Assembly (NCBI RefSeq): GCF_014648075.1
Contig: NZ_BMQK01000005.1
Location: forward strand, 1 to 64,000
Direction: 5' to 3'
DNA from: Streptomyces ruber
GTDB taxonomy: Bacteria > Actinomycetota > Actinomycetes > Streptomycetales > Streptomycetaceae
Length of the DNA: 64,000 nucleotides
Under the pieces are notes generated by a model. The model worked only from the letters and a program-made list of their open reading frames with translations, was not told the DNA's origin and searched no databases. Shown piece after piece: positions 16,477 to 27,533 of this stretch (positions are counted from its first letter, which is position 1; each line of letters starts with the position of its first letter). The position numbers were made by a program, and so were the translations under genes.

Positions 16477-17135
16477 CCGAGGCGCCTTCGGTACGCGGTG
16501 CCGAGGTCGGCCGCCGCATCGGCGTCGGCCTGATGTACGGGCTGTGGAAGCCGCGCGTCCTGGGCGCCTGGAAGGTTCCCGTGACCGGCCCGGTGATCCT
16601 CGCCGTCAACCACTCCCACAACATCGACGGCCCCATGGTCATGGGCGTGGCGCCGCGGCCCACGCACTTCCTGATCAAGAAGGAGGCGTTCGTCGGTCCC
16701 CTCGACCCGTTCCTGCTCGGCATCGGGCAGGTGAAGGTGGACCGCTCGTCAGCCGACCGGACCGCGATCACCAGGGCCCTGGGCGTCCTGGAGAACGGCG
16801 GCGTCCTCGGGATCTTCCCCGAGGGCACCCGGGGCGAGGGCGACTTCGCCTCGCTGCGGGCGGGGCTGTCCTACTTCGCGGTCCGCAGCGGGGCGCCGAT
16901 CGTGCCCGTCGCGGTGCTGGGAAGCACCGAGCGGCGCGGACGGTTGATCAAGGGGCTGCCGCCGCTGCGCAGCCGGGTCGACGTCGTCTTCGGCGAGCCG
17001 TTCGACGCGGGCGACGGCAGCGGGCGGCGGACGCGCAAGGCGCTGGACGAGGCGACCGAGCGCATCCAGAAGCAGCTCGCCGCCCACCTGGAAAACGCCA
17101 GGCGCCTCACCGGGCGCCAGGAGACACTTGAGTAG
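16473..17135 (+). CDS. 1-acyl-sn-glycerol-3-phosphate acyltransferase (PlsC family)
   Basis: A 220-aa lysophosphatidate acyltransferase-like enzyme for phospholipid synthesis at the membrane. The HX4D motif is NHSHNIDGP, a second block is FLIKKEAF, and EGTRGEGDF is the glycerophosphate-binding motif. PIVPVAVLG is block IV. GTG 16473 overlaps the cmk stop. The acyl donor and exact lipid substrate are inferred from the family. Confidence 0.9.
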   Translation: MTEAPSVRGAEVGRRIGVGLMYGLWKPRVLGAWKVPVTGPVILAVNHSHNIDGPMVMGVAPRPTHFLIKKEAFVGPLDPFLLGIGQVKVDRSSADRTAITRALGVLENGGVLGIFPEGTRGEGDFASLRAGLSYFAVRSGAPIVPVAVLGSTERRGRLIKGLPPLRSRVDVVFGEPFDAGDGSGRRTRKALDEATERIQKQLAAHLENARRLTGRQETLE

Positions 17136-17193
17136 TGGATCTCCCGCCCCCGGGCGGTCCACCGATCACCACGATGAACGAGGTACGCACTTC

Positions 17194-18663
17194 ATGAACG
17201 ACCACATTCCCTCCGAGGGCTCGGAGCACGAGCACGGGGCACTTGGCGACGCCGAGTTCGCGGAGTTCATGGAGCTCGCCGCCGAGGAGGGCTTCGACGT
17301 CGAGGACGTCGAGGGCGCGATCGAGGCGGCCGGTCACGGACCGCTTCCGGTGCTCGCCGTCGTGGGCCGCCCGAATGTCGGCAAGTCGACCCTGGTCAAC
17401 CGGATCATCGGCCGCCGCGAGGCCGTCGTCGAGGACAAGCCGGGCGTCACCCGGGACCGGGTCACCTACGAGGCCGAGTGGGCGGGCCGCCGCTTCAAGG
17501 TCGTCGACACCGGCGGCTGGGAGCAGGACGTCCTCGGCATCGACGCCTCCGTGGCCGCGCAGGCCGAGTACGCGATCGACGCGGCCGACGCGGTCGTGTT
17601 CGTCGTCGACGCCAAGGTCGGCGCCACCGACACCGACGAGGCCGTCGTGCGGCTGCTGCGCAAGGCGGGCAAGCCCGTGGTGCTGTGCGCCAACAAGGTC
17701 GACGGCCCGAGCGGCGAGGCCGACGCCTCCTACCTGTGGAACCTGGGCCTCGGCGAGCCGCACCCGGTCTCCGCGCTGCACGGCCGCGGCACCGGCGACA
17801 TGCTGGACGCCGTCCTGGAGGCGCTGCCCGAGGCACCGGAGCAGACCTTCACCGCCGCGGTCGGCGGCCCGCGCCGCATCGCGCTGATCGGCCGCCCGAA
17901 CGTGGGCAAGTCCTCGCTGCTGAACAAGGTCGCGGGCGAGGAGCGCGTCGTCGTCAACGAGCTCGCGGGCACCACCCGCGACCCGGTCGACGAGCTGATC
18001 GAGCTCGGCGGCGTCACCTGGAAGTTCATCGACACCGCCGGTATCCGCAAGCGGGTCCACCTCCAGCAGGGCGCCGACTACTACGCCTCGCTGCGCACGG
18101 CCGCCGCCGTGGAGAAGGCGGAGGTCGCGGTCATCCTGCTGGACGCCTCGGAGTCGATCTCCGTGCAGGACCAGCGCATCGTGACGATGGCCGTGGAGGC
18201 GGGCCGCGCGGTCGTCCTCGCCTTCAACAAGTGGGACACCCTCGACGAGGAGCGCCGCTACTACCTGGAGCGTGAGATCGAGACGGAGCTCGGCCAGGTG
18301 GCGTGGGCGCCGCGGGTCAACGTCTCCGCGCGCACCGGACGGCACATGGAGAAGCTCGTCCCGGCGATCGAGACCGCTCTGGCGGGCTGGGAGACCCGCG
18401 TCCCCACGGGCCGGCTGAACGCCTTCCTGGGCGAGCTGGTCGCCGCTCACCCGCACCCGATCCGGGGCGGCAAGCAGCCGCGCATCCTGTTCGGTACGCA
18501 GGCGGGCACCAAGCCGCCGCGGTTCGTGCTCTTCGCGTCCGGCTTCATCGAGGCGGGTTACCGGCGGTTCGTGGAGCGGCGGCTGCGCGAGGAGTTCGGC
18601 TTCGAGGGGACGCCGCTGCACATCTCGGTGCGGGTCCGCGAGAAGCGCGGCAAGAAGAAGTAG
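17194..18663 (+). CDS. der: Ribosome biogenesis GTPase Der (EngA)
   Basis: A 489-aa essential GTPase needed for 50S subunit maturation. After ~45 acidic residues there are two G domains in tandem, each opening GRPNVGKS (G1), with DTGG and DTAG G3 motifs and NKVD / NKWD G4 motifs. A C-terminal KH-like domain ends in a basic tail (REKRGKKK). ATG 17194 has GAGG upstream; the longer in-frame ORF lacks a site. It is last in the cmk operon, with a perfect 25-bp hairpin behind it. Confidence 0.96.
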   Translation: MNDHIPSEGSEHEHGALGDAEFAEFMELAAEEGFDVEDVEGAIEAAGHGPLPVLAVVGRPNVGKSTLVNRIIGRREAVVEDKPGVTRDRVTYEAEWAGRRFKVVDTGGWEQDVLGIDASVAAQAEYAIDAADAVVFVVDAKVGATDTDEAVVRLLRKAGKPVVLCANKVDGPSGEADASYLWNLGLGEPHPVSALHGRGTGDMLDAVLEALPEAPEQTFTAAVGGPRRIALIGRPNVGKSSLLNKVAGEERVVVNELAGTTRDPVDELIELGGVTWKFIDTAGIRKRVHLQQGADYYASLRTAAAVEKAEVAVILLDASESISVQDQRIVTMAVEAGRAVVLAFNKWDTLDEERRYYLEREIETELGQVAWAPRVNVSARTGRHMEKLVPAIETALAGWETRVPTGRLNAFLGELVAAHPHPIRGGKQPRILFGTQAGTKPPRFVLFASGFIEAGYRRFVERRLREEFGFEGTPLHISVRVREKRGKKK

Positions 18664-18683
18664 ACGCGGGTCGCGTCAGACGG

Positions 18684-18736
18684 GCACGGACGAGGGCGGC
18701 TCCCCGGAAACTCCGGGGAGCCGCCCTCGTCCGTGC
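18684..18736. terminator. Perfect 25-bp hairpin after der
   Basis: Arms 18684-18708 and 18712-18736 are exact complements with an AAC loop. It is 20 bases after the der stop and faces the convergent hypothetical gene ending at 18797, so it probably works in both directions. Confidence 0.9.
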
Positions 18737-18796
18737 GGTCATCGCGGGGCGGGCCGGTTGTCGGGGGCCTTCAGGGCGGGCCCTCGGGTGTTCCGG

Positions 18797-19294
18797 TCAG
18801 TGCCCGCGGCGGGGACCCGGTGGCAGCGCGGCGGCGGAGAACTGGTGCGTGCCGGTGTGCCCGGTGGGCATCCGGCCCACCGGCTGCCAGACGGACGCCG
18901 CCTGGGGCGGGTGACCGGACTGCTCGCGCCGGGTGCCGTGCTGGGCGGCGAGACGCCCGGTCGCGTACGCGGCGGTGCCGTGGCGGCCGTCGTACGCACC
19001 GGGGGAGTACGTGCCCGGGGGGTACGAGTCCGAGGAGTACGTGTTCATGGAGTACGTGCCCGTGGAGTACGACCCGTAGGCGCCGCCGAGGTGCGGAGAG
19101 ATGCCGAAGGCCGTGAAGCCCAGCTCCTCCTCACCGTGGCGGTCTCCGGGCAGGGCCCGGAAGGACCTGTTCCACTCCGCGTAGAGCGCGTCGTAGATCG
19201 GTGTGACCGAGGGGCTGCCCGGTGGGTCCTGGGCCGACCGCATGGCGGGAATCGGCTGGTAGGACTGGCGGCGGGGGACGTCGTAAGCGTGCAC
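18797..19294 (-). CDS. Conserved hypothetical protein, Tyr/Ser/Gly-rich
   Basis: A 165-aa protein of unknown function. A conserved-looking N-terminal half contains PIYDALYAEWNRSFRALPGD and EEELGFTAFG. The middle is a Tyr/Ser/Thr/Gly-rich low-complexity stretch (GTYSMNTYSSDSYPPGTYS), and the C-terminus ends in a Pro/Arg/Gly tail. No signal peptide or membrane segment is visible. GTG 19294 has GAGG 7 bases upstream. The low-complexity part suggests a disordered protein. It is transcribed in the same direction as the next gene, with a ~100-base gap. Confidence 0.6.
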   Translation of the reverse strand: MHAYDVPRRQSYQPIPAMRSAQDPPGSPSVTPIYDALYAEWNRSFRALPGDRHGEEELGFTAFGISPHLGGAYGSYSTGTYSMNTYSSDSYPPGTYSPGAYDGRHGTAAYATGRLAAQHGTRREQSGHPPQAASVWQPVGRMPTGHTGTHQFSAAALPPGPRRGH

Positions 19295-19393
19295 GTAACC
19301 TCAAACGAACCCGCCGGGCAAGGGATGCGGTCCGGCCGCGCCGCCCGGCGGGGTGCCGCCCGTACGGCCCACATCCCGGGCCGGCGGGGGCGG

Positions 19394-20167
19394 TCAGGTC
19401 CCGGCCAGCGGCAGCATGGCGGCCACCAGCTTGCCGTTCGCGGCGGCCTTGTCGAGCGCGTCCCGCAGCAGGTCCTCGCGGGGCTGGCGGCCGATGGAGC
19501 CGACCGGGGCGGCGAACAGCAGCACCCGCTGGTGCTTGGCGGCGGCCGCCCGCCAGGTGTCGGCGGCCTGGAGCGGCTGGTGCGCCTGCCACCAGGCGAC
19601 CGGCGAACCGCCGTCGGTGCCCGGCTGGAGGATGGCGTGCAGCTGGCCCGCGGCGAGCAGCACCGACCAGCCCTGCAGGACCGGCGGGACGCGCTCGACC
19701 TCGTCCAGCGGCACGAAGCCCTGCTCGACGAGGAGCGGCAGGAAGTCGTCGTCCGTGCCGGACGAGCCGGGGCGGGTGATGGGGGCGGTGGGCTCGACCA
19801 CGAGCGCGGGGTACAGCTCGCCGCCGATCAGCACCAGTCCGCTGGTGACGCCGAGCACGGCCTGCTCGGGCGAGGTCCTGGCGGGTTCGCCGTCGGCCGT
19901 GATGGACCGGACGGCGCCCTGCAGCTGCTCCTCGGTGACCTGGACGACCTGGGAGGGCAGACAGGTGGCGTGGGCGAAGGCGAGGACGGCGGTCTCGTCG
20001 CCGATGAACAGCACGGTGCTGGTGCGCTCCTGTGCGGAGTCGCCCGGGGTGCGGCAGGACGTGCAGTCGTAACTGCCCGGGGCGTTCTCTCCGGCGAGCA
20101 GCCGGTCGGCTTCCTCGTCGCCGATCTCGGCACGTACCTCGTCGCTGACGTCGAGCATGCGCGGCAC
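19394..20167 (-). CDS. Conserved hypothetical protein with CxxC pair
   Basis: A 257-aa protein, apparently cytosolic, no domain recognised. YDCTSCRTPG near residue 33 could bind a metal. HATCLPSQVV and several short hydrophobic strands suggest an alpha/beta fold. GTG 20167 is chosen because GAGGAG lies 6 bases upstream; ATG 20158 is possible. Homologs are, to my knowledge, typical of Streptomyces near this locus. The function is not predictable from sequence. Confidence 0.6.
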   Translation of the reverse strand: MPRMLDVSDEVRAEIGDEEADRLLAGENAPGSYDCTSCRTPGDSAQERTSTVLFIGDETAVLAFAHATCLPSQVVQVTEEQLQGAVRSITADGEPARTSPEQAVLGVTSGLVLIGGELYPALVVEPTAPITRPGSSGTDDDFLPLLVEQGFVPLDEVERVPPVLQGWSVLLAAGQLHAILQPGTDGGSPVAWWQAHQPLQAADTWRAAAAKHQRVLLFAAPVGSIGRQPREDLLRDALDKAAANGKLVAAMLPLAGT

Positions 20168-21342
<1,175 letters not shown>

Positions 21343-21634
21343 GCCGACCCCCGGTCCCGGGCACGGGTTCCGCCCGGTGGGCCGACCGGGCGGAACCCTC
21401 GTGAACGCCGACGATCCCTGCGGGCCGCCGGACCGGACCGGTCCGGCCGCCTCGCCGGCGTTCGCCACGGAGCCGCGGCGCTGTTCCCACACCGGCGCCG
21501 CGGCTTCGCGCGGTACGCGAAACATTCCCGAAATGGGCTACCCATCGCATGTCTGTTCTGACACAAGATGGTGTTGCAGCGTGACAGACGGTGGTGCGGC
21601 CCGACCGAGGGCACCCGAGGAAGCCGGGGGACGT

Positions 21635-22897
21635 ATGCACATCTCTTTCCTCATCCACAACGCGTACGGCATCGGGGGCACGATACGGACCACGTACAAC
21701 CTCGCCGAAGCGCTCGCCGAGCAGCACGACGTCGAGATCGTCTCCGTCTTCCGCCACCGCGAGGCGCCCGTCTTCACTCCCGGCCCGCGGGTCGGGATGC
21801 GCCACCTCGTCGACCTCCGCCCGGACGGCGCCGACAGCGACCACCCCGAACTGGCCCTGCCCGCCCGTGTGTTCCCGAGCGCGGACGGCCGGCACAAGCA
21901 GTACAACGCGCTCAGCGACCGGCGCATCGCGGAGTACCTCGCCACGGTCGACGCCGATGTGGTGGTGGGCACCCGGCCCGGTCTGAACGTGCACCTGGCG
22001 CGCCAGACCCGCCCGGGCCCCGTCCGTGTCGGCCAGGAGCACCTCACGCTCGACAACCACTCCACGGCCCTGCGCACCACGCTGCGCGACGCCTACCCGC
22101 GCCTCGACGCGCTCACCACGACCACGGAGGCCGACGCCCGCTCGTACCGCAGGAGCGTACGGCTGCCCGGCGTCCGGGTGCTGGCCGTGCCGAACCCGGT
22201 GCCCGCCCCCGTGATCCCGCCGGCGGACGGTTCCGGCAAGTGGGTCGTGGCGGTCGGGCGTCTGGCCCCCGTCAAGCGGTTCGACCTGCTCGTCCGCGCC
22301 TTCGACAAGGTGCGCGCGCAGCGGCCCGACTGGCGCCTGAGGATCTACGGGGGCGGCGGCCAGAAGGGCAGGCTCCGGTCACTGATCGACGAGATGGGCC
22401 TCTACAACCACGTCTATCTGATGGGCCCCGTGCACCCCATCGAGCAGGAGTGGGTCAAGGGTGCCGTCGCCGTCGCCACCTCCAGCATGGAGTCCTTCGG
22501 CATGACGCTCGTCGAGGCCATGCGCTGCGGGCTGCCGGTGGTCTCCACCGACTGCCCGCACGGCCCCGGCGAGATCATCGACGACGGCGTCGACGGCCGG
22601 CTGGTCGAGGTGAACGACGTCGGCGCCATCGCCGCCGGACTGCTCGAACTGATCGACGACGACGCGCTGCGGCAGCGGATGGCGCACGCGGCGCTGCGGG
22701 CCTCCGAGCGCTTCGACCCGCCCCGCATCGCCGAGCGCCACGAGTCGCTCTTCGCCGCCGTGGCCGCACGCCGCGGCAGGAGGCTCGGAGGACGGCTGCG
22801 CGGCACGCTGCACCGCACCCGGGGCGCGCTGCTCGTCGGCGCGTACGCCGTGCGGGACGCCCGGCGCCAGGCGGTCGGGAAGGGGCGCAGCGCATGA
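21635..22897 (+). CDS. Glycosyltransferase family 4
   Basis: A 420-aa GT-B glycosyltransferase. The N-terminal domain starts ISFLIHNAYGIGGTIRTTYN. The C-terminal GT1/4 domain has VAVGRLAPVKRFDLLVRAF and ESFGMTLVEAMRCGLPVV, the E-x7-E nucleotide-sugar motif. A basic C-terminal helix (RRGRRLGGRLRGTLHRTRG) may attach it to the membrane. The ATG at 21635 is preceded by GGAAGCCGGGGG. It overlaps the next gene by four bases (ATGA). The acceptor is unknown; a cell-envelope or secreted glycan is likely. Confidence 0.87.
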   Translation: MHISFLIHNAYGIGGTIRTTYNLAEALAEQHDVEIVSVFRHREAPVFTPGPRVGMRHLVDLRPDGADSDHPELALPARVFPSADGRHKQYNALSDRRIAEYLATVDADVVVGTRPGLNVHLARQTRPGPVRVGQEHLTLDNHSTALRTTLRDAYPRLDALTTTTEADARSYRRSVRLPGVRVLAVPNPVPAPVIPPADGSGKWVVAVGRLAPVKRFDLLVRAFDKVRAQRPDWRLRIYGGGGQKGRLRSLIDEMGLYNHVYLMGPVHPIEQEWVKGAVAVATSSMESFGMTLVEAMRCGLPVVSTDCPHGPGEIIDDGVDGRLVEVNDVGAIAAGLLELIDDDALRQRMAHAALRASERFDPPRIAERHESLFAAVAARRGRRLGGRLRGTLHRTRGALLVGAYAVRDARRQAVGKGRSA

Positions 22898-23748
22898 GCG
22901 CGACGGCCCCGCGGGCGGCGCGCGCCGCCACCGGCGGGCTCCCCGGGGAGACGGGCGCCGCGGACACCGCCGTGGCGCCGCGCGCCGACTGCGTCGCCGA
23001 CCGCGCGGGCGGTATCACCTTCACCGTCACCGGTCCCGGCGGCACGGGGCCGGCCCGTCTGCTGCTGAGGCTGCGCGGCGGCGAGCGGGAGACCGGTCTG
23101 CCGCTCACCCCGGACGGCGCCGGCCGGCTGCGCGGCGTGCTGCCCGCCGGAGCCGAACTCGCCGAGGGCCGCTGGGACGTCCACCTCCAGCGGGCCGACG
23201 GCGCGGCGCGGCGTCTGGTGGCCGGCCTCCAAGACCTGCGCGCGCTGGTCGACCGGGTGCCGGCCGACTCGCGCGCTCCCGTCGCCGTGCGTCTCCCGTA
23301 CACCACCAAGTACGGCAACCTCACCGTGCGGAGCTGGCTGCGTGCCCCGCACGCCGAGGCGGGCGAGCTCCGTGTCGGTGCGCGGGAGCTGGGCGTGCGC
23401 GGGCGGGTGTACGGCACGTCGCTCACGCCGGACGCGTACGTCGAGGCCGCCGACCGGGCGGGCGTGGCCCCCGCGGCGCGTACCGGACTGGACGCCGACG
23501 GGGACGTGTTCCGCTGCGCCGTGCCCCTCGGGTCACCGGCTCCCGGCATCCGGGACCTGTGGCTGCGCCCGGCGGGGGAGGCCGGGCCGCGGGTGCGGAT
23601 CGCCCGGCTGCTGGACGACGTCGCCGACAAGAAGCACATCTTCGCGTACCCGAAGGTCACCCTGGGGACGGCGCACGGTGCCGTCCTGGCCGGGCCGTAC
23701 TACACGGCCGACAACGACCTGTCGATCGTGGTCGTCGCGGCCGGGTGA
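22894..23748 (+). CDS. Hypothetical protein coupled to the GT4 gene
   Basis: A 284-aa protein of unknown function. Its ATG overlaps the glycosyltransferase stop, so the two are co-translated and probably share a pathway. It is predicted mostly beta: short repeats such as ITFTVTGPGGTGPARLLLRLRGG and WDVHLQRADGAARRLV suggest beta-sandwich modules. LPYTTKYGNLTVRSW and PYYTADNDLSIVV look conserved. No signal peptide or membrane helix is visible. Similar proteins beside glycosyltransferases are often loosely annotated as transferases; nothing here proves that. Confidence 0.6.
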   Translation: MSATAPRAARAATGGLPGETGAADTAVAPRADCVADRAGGITFTVTGPGGTGPARLLLRLRGGERETGLPLTPDGAGRLRGVLPAGAELAEGRWDVHLQRADGAARRLVAGLQDLRALVDRVPADSRAPVAVRLPYTTKYGNLTVRSWLRAPHAEAGELRVGARELGVRGRVYGTSLTPDAYVEAADRAGVAPAARTGLDADGDVFRCAVPLGSPAPGIRDLWLRPAGEAGPRVRIARLLDDVADKKHIFAYPKVTLGTAHGAVLAGPYYTADNDLSIVVVAAG

Positions 23749-23768
23749 CGAGCGGAGGGCCGGGGCTC

Positions 23769-25499
23769 TCAGAGCGGCTCGTGGCCGTCCGCCGGCCGCT
23801 CCTGGCCCATGTGGATCGGGGTGCTCCGCTCCTGGCCGGACCGGGTCTGCGGCGGTGTGATCGCCGCGAACGCGGGGTGGTGCAGGTCGAACGCCGGGGA
23901 CTCGGAGCGGATCCGGGGCAGCGTGACGAAGTTGTGCCGCGGCGGCGGGCAGGAGGTCGCCCACTCCAGGGACCGCCCGAAGCCCCAGGGGTCGTCCACC
24001 CCGACCTTCGCGCCGTACTTCGCGGTCCGCCACACGTTGTAGAGGAACGGCAGCGTGGACAGGCCGAGCAGGAACGCGCCGGCGGACGAGAGGGTGTTGA
24101 GCGCCGTGAAGCCGTCGGCGGCCAGGTAGTCCGCGTACCGCCGGGGCATGCCCTCCGCGCCCAGCCAGTGCTGCACCAGGAACGTGGTGTGGAAGCCGAT
24201 GAAGAGCGTCCAGAAGTGGATCTTGCCGAGCCGCTCGTCGAGCATCTTGCCGGTGAACTTCGGCCACCAGAAGTAGAAGCCGGCGAAGGTCGCGAAGACC
24301 ACCGTGCCGAACACCACGTAGTGGAAGTGCGCCACGACGAAGTAGGTGTCCGTGACGTGGAAGTCCAGCGGCGGCGAGGCCAGGATCACCCCGGTCAGCC
24401 CGCCGAACAGGAACGTCACCAGGAAGCCGGCCGACCAGAGCATCGGCGTCTCGAAGGACAGCGACCCCTTGATCATCGTGCCGGTCCAGTTGAAGAACTT
24501 CACGCCCGTGGGGACGGCGATCAGGAACGTCATGAAGGAGAAGAACGGCAGCAGCACCGCGCCCGTGGCGAACATGTGGTGCGCCCACACCACCATCGAC
24601 AGCCCGGTGATCGCCATCGTCGCGCCGACCAGAGCCGTGTAGCCGAAGATCGGCTTCCGGCTGAAGACCGGGATGATCTCCGTGACGATGCCGAAGAACG
24701 GCAGCGCGATGATGTACACCTCGGGGTGCCCGAAGAACCAGAACAGGTGCTGCCACAGCAGCGGGCCGCCGTTCTCCGGGGCGAACACCACCGCGCCGAA
24801 CCGCCGGTCCGCCTCCAGCACCAGCAGCGCCGCCGCCAGCACCGGGAACGCCAGCAGCACCAGGATCGACGTGAACAAGGTGTTCCAGACGAAGATCGGC
24901 ATCCGGAACATCGTCATGCCCGGGGCGCGCATGCCGATGATGGTGGTCAGGAAGTTGACCGAGCCGAGGATCGTGCCGAACCCGGCCAGCGCGAGTCCCA
25001 TGATCCACATGTCGGCACCGATGCCCGGTGAACGTTCGGGGCCGCTGAGCGGGGTGTAGGAGGTCCAGCCGAAGTCGGCGGGCCCCGACGGCGTCAGCAT
25101 CGAGCCGAGCACGATCAGGCCGCCGAACAGGAAGAGCCAGTACGACAGCATGTTCAGCCGCGGGAAGGCGACGTCCGGCGAGCCGATCTGCAGCGGCATG
25201 AGCTCGTTGGCGAACCCGGCGAACGTGGGCGTCGCGAACAGCAGCAGCATGATCGTGCCGTGCATGGTGAACAACTGGTTGAACTGCTCGTTGTCCATCA
25301 GCTGCAGGCCGGGCCGGGCCAGCTCCGCCCGCATCAGCATCGCCATCAGCCCGCCGACGAGGAAGAAGGCGAACGAGGTGATGAGGTAGAGGTGCCCGAT
25401 CTTCTTGTGGTCCGTCGTCGTCAGCCAGTCGACCACCAGTCTCCCCGGCCGCTTCGCCGGTACCGGTGGCGCCGTCGCCTGTGCGGTGTCCGTGCCCAT
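23769..25499 (-). CDS. ctaD: Cytochrome c oxidase subunit I
   Basis: A 576-aa, 12-helix heme-copper oxidase catalytic subunit. It has the low-spin heme His (FTMHGTIM), the Cu-B His-Tyr pair (GHPEVY), the next Cu-B histidines (WAHHMF), the heme a3 and heme a ligands (VAHFHYV), and the K-channel Lys ([10 protein letters not shown]). It stands alone, without ctaC, ctaE or qcr genes, so it is probably a second copy used with the main aa3 operon's partners. The C-terminal ~60 residues are soluble. The ATG at 25499 follows AAGGGGCGAG. It ends only 20 bases from the convergent hypothetical gene. Confidence 0.94.
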   Translation of the reverse strand: MGTDTAQATAPPVPAKRPGRLVVDWLTTTDHKKIGHLYLITSFAFFLVGGLMAMLMRAELARPGLQLMDNEQFNQLFTMHGTIMLLLFATPTFAGFANELMPLQIGSPDVAFPRLNMLSYWLFLFGGLIVLGSMLTPSGPADFGWTSYTPLSGPERSPGIGADMWIMGLALAGFGTILGSVNFLTTIIGMRAPGMTMFRMPIFVWNTLFTSILVLLAFPVLAAALLVLEADRRFGAVVFAPENGGPLLWQHLFWFFGHPEVYIIALPFFGIVTEIIPVFSRKPIFGYTALVGATMAITGLSMVVWAHHMFATGAVLLPFFSFMTFLIAVPTGVKFFNWTGTMIKGSLSFETPMLWSAGFLVTFLFGGLTGVILASPPLDFHVTDTYFVVAHFHYVVFGTVVFATFAGFYFWWPKFTGKMLDERLGKIHFWTLFIGFHTTFLVQHWLGAEGMPRRYADYLAADGFTALNTLSSAGAFLLGLSTLPFLYNVWRTAKYGAKVGVDDPWGFGRSLEWATSCPPPRHNFVTLPRIRSESPAFDLHHPAFAAITPPQTRSGQERSTPIHMGQERPADGHEPL

Positions 25500-25900
25500 C
25501 GCTCGCCCCTTCGCGTCGCGTCCCGGGCCTGTTCGAGCTCACGCCATGATGCTCGCGTCGCCCGGCGCTCCGACAGGGGGTGTACGGCGGCGGTCCGCGG
25601 GGCCACGCAATTCCCGTCCGGTGGGCGGCTCGCGGGCCTCATGGGAATCGGCACGGAAAGCGGTGGGCCGTACGGTGGCCTCCGGCTATTCGCGGGGCTA
25701 TTCCGGACGGTGCGGTGTGCGGCCGGAATTCATGGAGAACAGGACGGCGGGGAGATGACGGAACCGCCCGTATGTGTGACCCGGATCGGCCGAAACCACA
25801 TGTCGCGATTCTGTGACACAAGTGTGATCACCCCACGGCGGTGACCCTTCGTGTCGGACCTGGACTTCCGCGGCCGCATCCCGCCGCCTAACGTGGCGTC
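25500..25900. other. Divergent intergenic region between ctaD and the I78 gene
   Basis: About 400 bases without a credible gene. It must hold the ctaD promoter. A TAACGT (25889-25894) ends six bases before ATG 25901, as in a leaderless transcript. Confidence 0.4.
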
Positions 25901-26116
25901 ATGGCACCCAATTTCCCCCCGTCCCCCGAGCCGCAGGACATCCTGGACACCTATGTGGGACTCGACGAAGGGAGCGCGGAACGCCGCGCCCGTGAGCACG
26001 GCTGGTCCACCGTCAGGTCGCTGCCACCAGGGGCCATCATCACCATGGAGTACCGCGTGGGCCGGCTCAACTTCGAGGTGCAGGGCGGCCGGGTGACGCG
26101 CTGCTGGAAGGGTTAG
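25901..26116 (+). CDS. Small I78-family peptidase inhibitor-like protein
   Basis: A 71-aa protein resembling the potato-inhibitor-like I78 family: GWSTVRSLPPGAIITMEYRV, then GRLNFEVQGG and a terminal RCWKG. These are typical of small Streptomyces inhibitor-like proteins. No signal peptide is visible, so it would act in the cytoplasm unless exported by another route. The likely -10 element TAACGT ends at 25894, so translation may start at the 5' end of the mRNA. A 17-bp hairpin follows directly, making it a self-contained unit. Inhibitory activity is inferred only from family. Confidence 0.72.
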   Translation: MAPNFPPSPEPQDILDTYVGLDEGSAERRAREHGWSTVRSLPPGAIITMEYRVGRLNFEVQGGRVTRCWKG

Positions 26117-26127
26117 TACCGGACGAC

Positions 26128-26164
26128 GGCGAAGGCCCGGCTCCAGGGGAGCCGGGCCTTCGCC
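26128..26164. terminator. 17-bp hairpin after the I78 gene
   Basis: Arms 26128-26144 and 26148-26164 are perfect complements with a 3-base loop, between convergent genes ending at 26116 and 26196. Confidence 0.88.
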
Positions 26165-26195
26165 GGTGTGTACCTGCCGGACCCGTCGCCTCGTG

Positions 26196-27281
26196 TCAGC
26201 CTCCCGTGAGCGGGCGGGACGTGGCCGAGCCGCGCGGTGCTCTGTCCGAGTGCGGCGGGCGGCGGCTGCCGCCCGGAGCGGCCGGCGACCGCTCCGAACG
26301 GGCCGGGTGCGGGCCCGGCGGTGCCAGGTGGTGCAGCGGTGGACGGACGGACCGCGGTACGACGGAGCCGTCGCGCGCGACGGCGGGTTCCCCGGCGGCC
26401 CCGCGCGGCGCGGGCTCGACCGGGCCCCGGGGCGCCGGTCCCGCCGCGGGCTCGTGCAGCGTGGGCGCGGGCACCGGCGGGGCGGCCGGAGCCTGTGGCG
26501 CGGCCGGTGCCGGGGCGGCCGCCGTGCGGCCGCGCACACGGTCGCGCAGCGAGAGGATCCAGGCCTCGGCGCGGGCGATCAGCGGCTCGAACCAGGGCAG
26601 CGCGAGCAGGATCAGCAGACCGGCGGCCCAGCCCAGCAGCACGTCGCTCAGCCAGTGCGTACCGATGTAGACCGTGCTGAGGCCGACGCCGAGCGAGATC
26701 ACGGCGGAGAGGGCGGACAGCCAGCGCCGCGCCCTCGGAGTGGAGGCGAGATAGGCGAGGATGCCCCAGGTCACGACGGCGTTCGCGGTGTGGCCCGAAG
26801 GAAATATGTCACCGCCCAGCCACATCTCGTTGGACCCGATCTCGGTCGCGTAGTGCGGTCCGAGGCGGCCCATGCCGTACTTCGCGGCGCCGACCGTGGC
26901 GTTCAGCAGCAGCAGGGACACGCCGAGCGCGAGCATCGGGCGCAGGGTGCGCTGCCGCCAGGAGCGCCAGCCCAGCCAGGCCGCCACCATGACGGCGGTG
27001 GGTCCGCGCTGCCCCAGGACCACGTAGTAGTCGATGTAAGCGTGGACCTGCGGCCATTGCTGGTACGGCCGGAAGAACATGAGCTGCCAGTCGAGCCGTA
27101 CCAGCCACGAGGTGATGAGGACGGCCCACACGATGGCGGCGTAGAAACCCAGGGTGGCGAGGAAGAGCGCGACCCGGTGCCGGCTCATCGACGGCACGTC
27201 GATATGGGCCGGCCGTTGCGGCTCGCGGTCCAGCCGGGCAAAGACCCGCTCCAGACGGGTCAGCGATCGTTCGGTACGCAC
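26196..27281 (-). CDS. PAP2-family membrane phosphatase
   Basis: A 361-aa integral membrane phosphatase of the type-2 phosphatidic acid phosphatase family. Five to six membrane helices span residues ~35-245. The phosphatase signature is split as KYGMGRLGP, FPSGHTANAV (catalytic His) and STVYIGTHWLSDVLLG. The last ~110 residues are an Ala/Pro/Arg-rich tail, probably disordered and cytoplasmic. GTG 27281 is used. Likely substrates are lipid phosphates such as undecaprenyl pyrophosphate or phosphatidate; the sequence does not decide between them. Confidence 0.88.
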   Translation of the reverse strand: MRTERSLTRLERVFARLDREPQRPAHIDVPSMSRHRVALFLATLGFYAAIVWAVLITSWLVRLDWQLMFFRPYQQWPQVHAYIDYYVVLGQRGPTAVMVAAWLGWRSWRQRTLRPMLALGVSLLLLNATVGAAKYGMGRLGPHYATEIGSNEMWLGGDIFPSGHTANAVVTWGILAYLASTPRARRWLSALSAVISLGVGLSTVYIGTHWLSDVLLGWAAGLLILLALPWFEPLIARAEAWILSLRDRVRGRTAAAPAPAAPQAPAAPPVPAPTLHEPAAGPAPRGPVEPAPRGAAGEPAVARDGSVVPRSVRPPLHHLAPPGPHPARSERSPAAPGGSRRPPHSDRAPRGSATSRPLTGG

Positions 27282-27533
27282 GTCAATCGACGTTACAGCG
27301 AGTGAGCTCCGATCCGGTCCGTATCACTCGGTTCGTGATGACGATGTGATGTGGGAAACCTCTCAGGCCACGGCCCTTTTTCATGGATTCGCTATTGAGC
27401 GGCCGAGTGCGGCCTGCATTTCCGTGGAGTGTCGGACGCCTGCAGTTTCGAATCGCTTTTCAATTCGTTCACCTGGGGATGGCGCTGATTTACCTCGGTG
27501 ATCACTCGGCGTGCACGGAGCGACGGAGAGCGA

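Noticed and set aside
27282-27533. tRNA-like GTTTCGAATC segment near 27445
   Set aside because: No acceptor or anticodon stem pairs around it.
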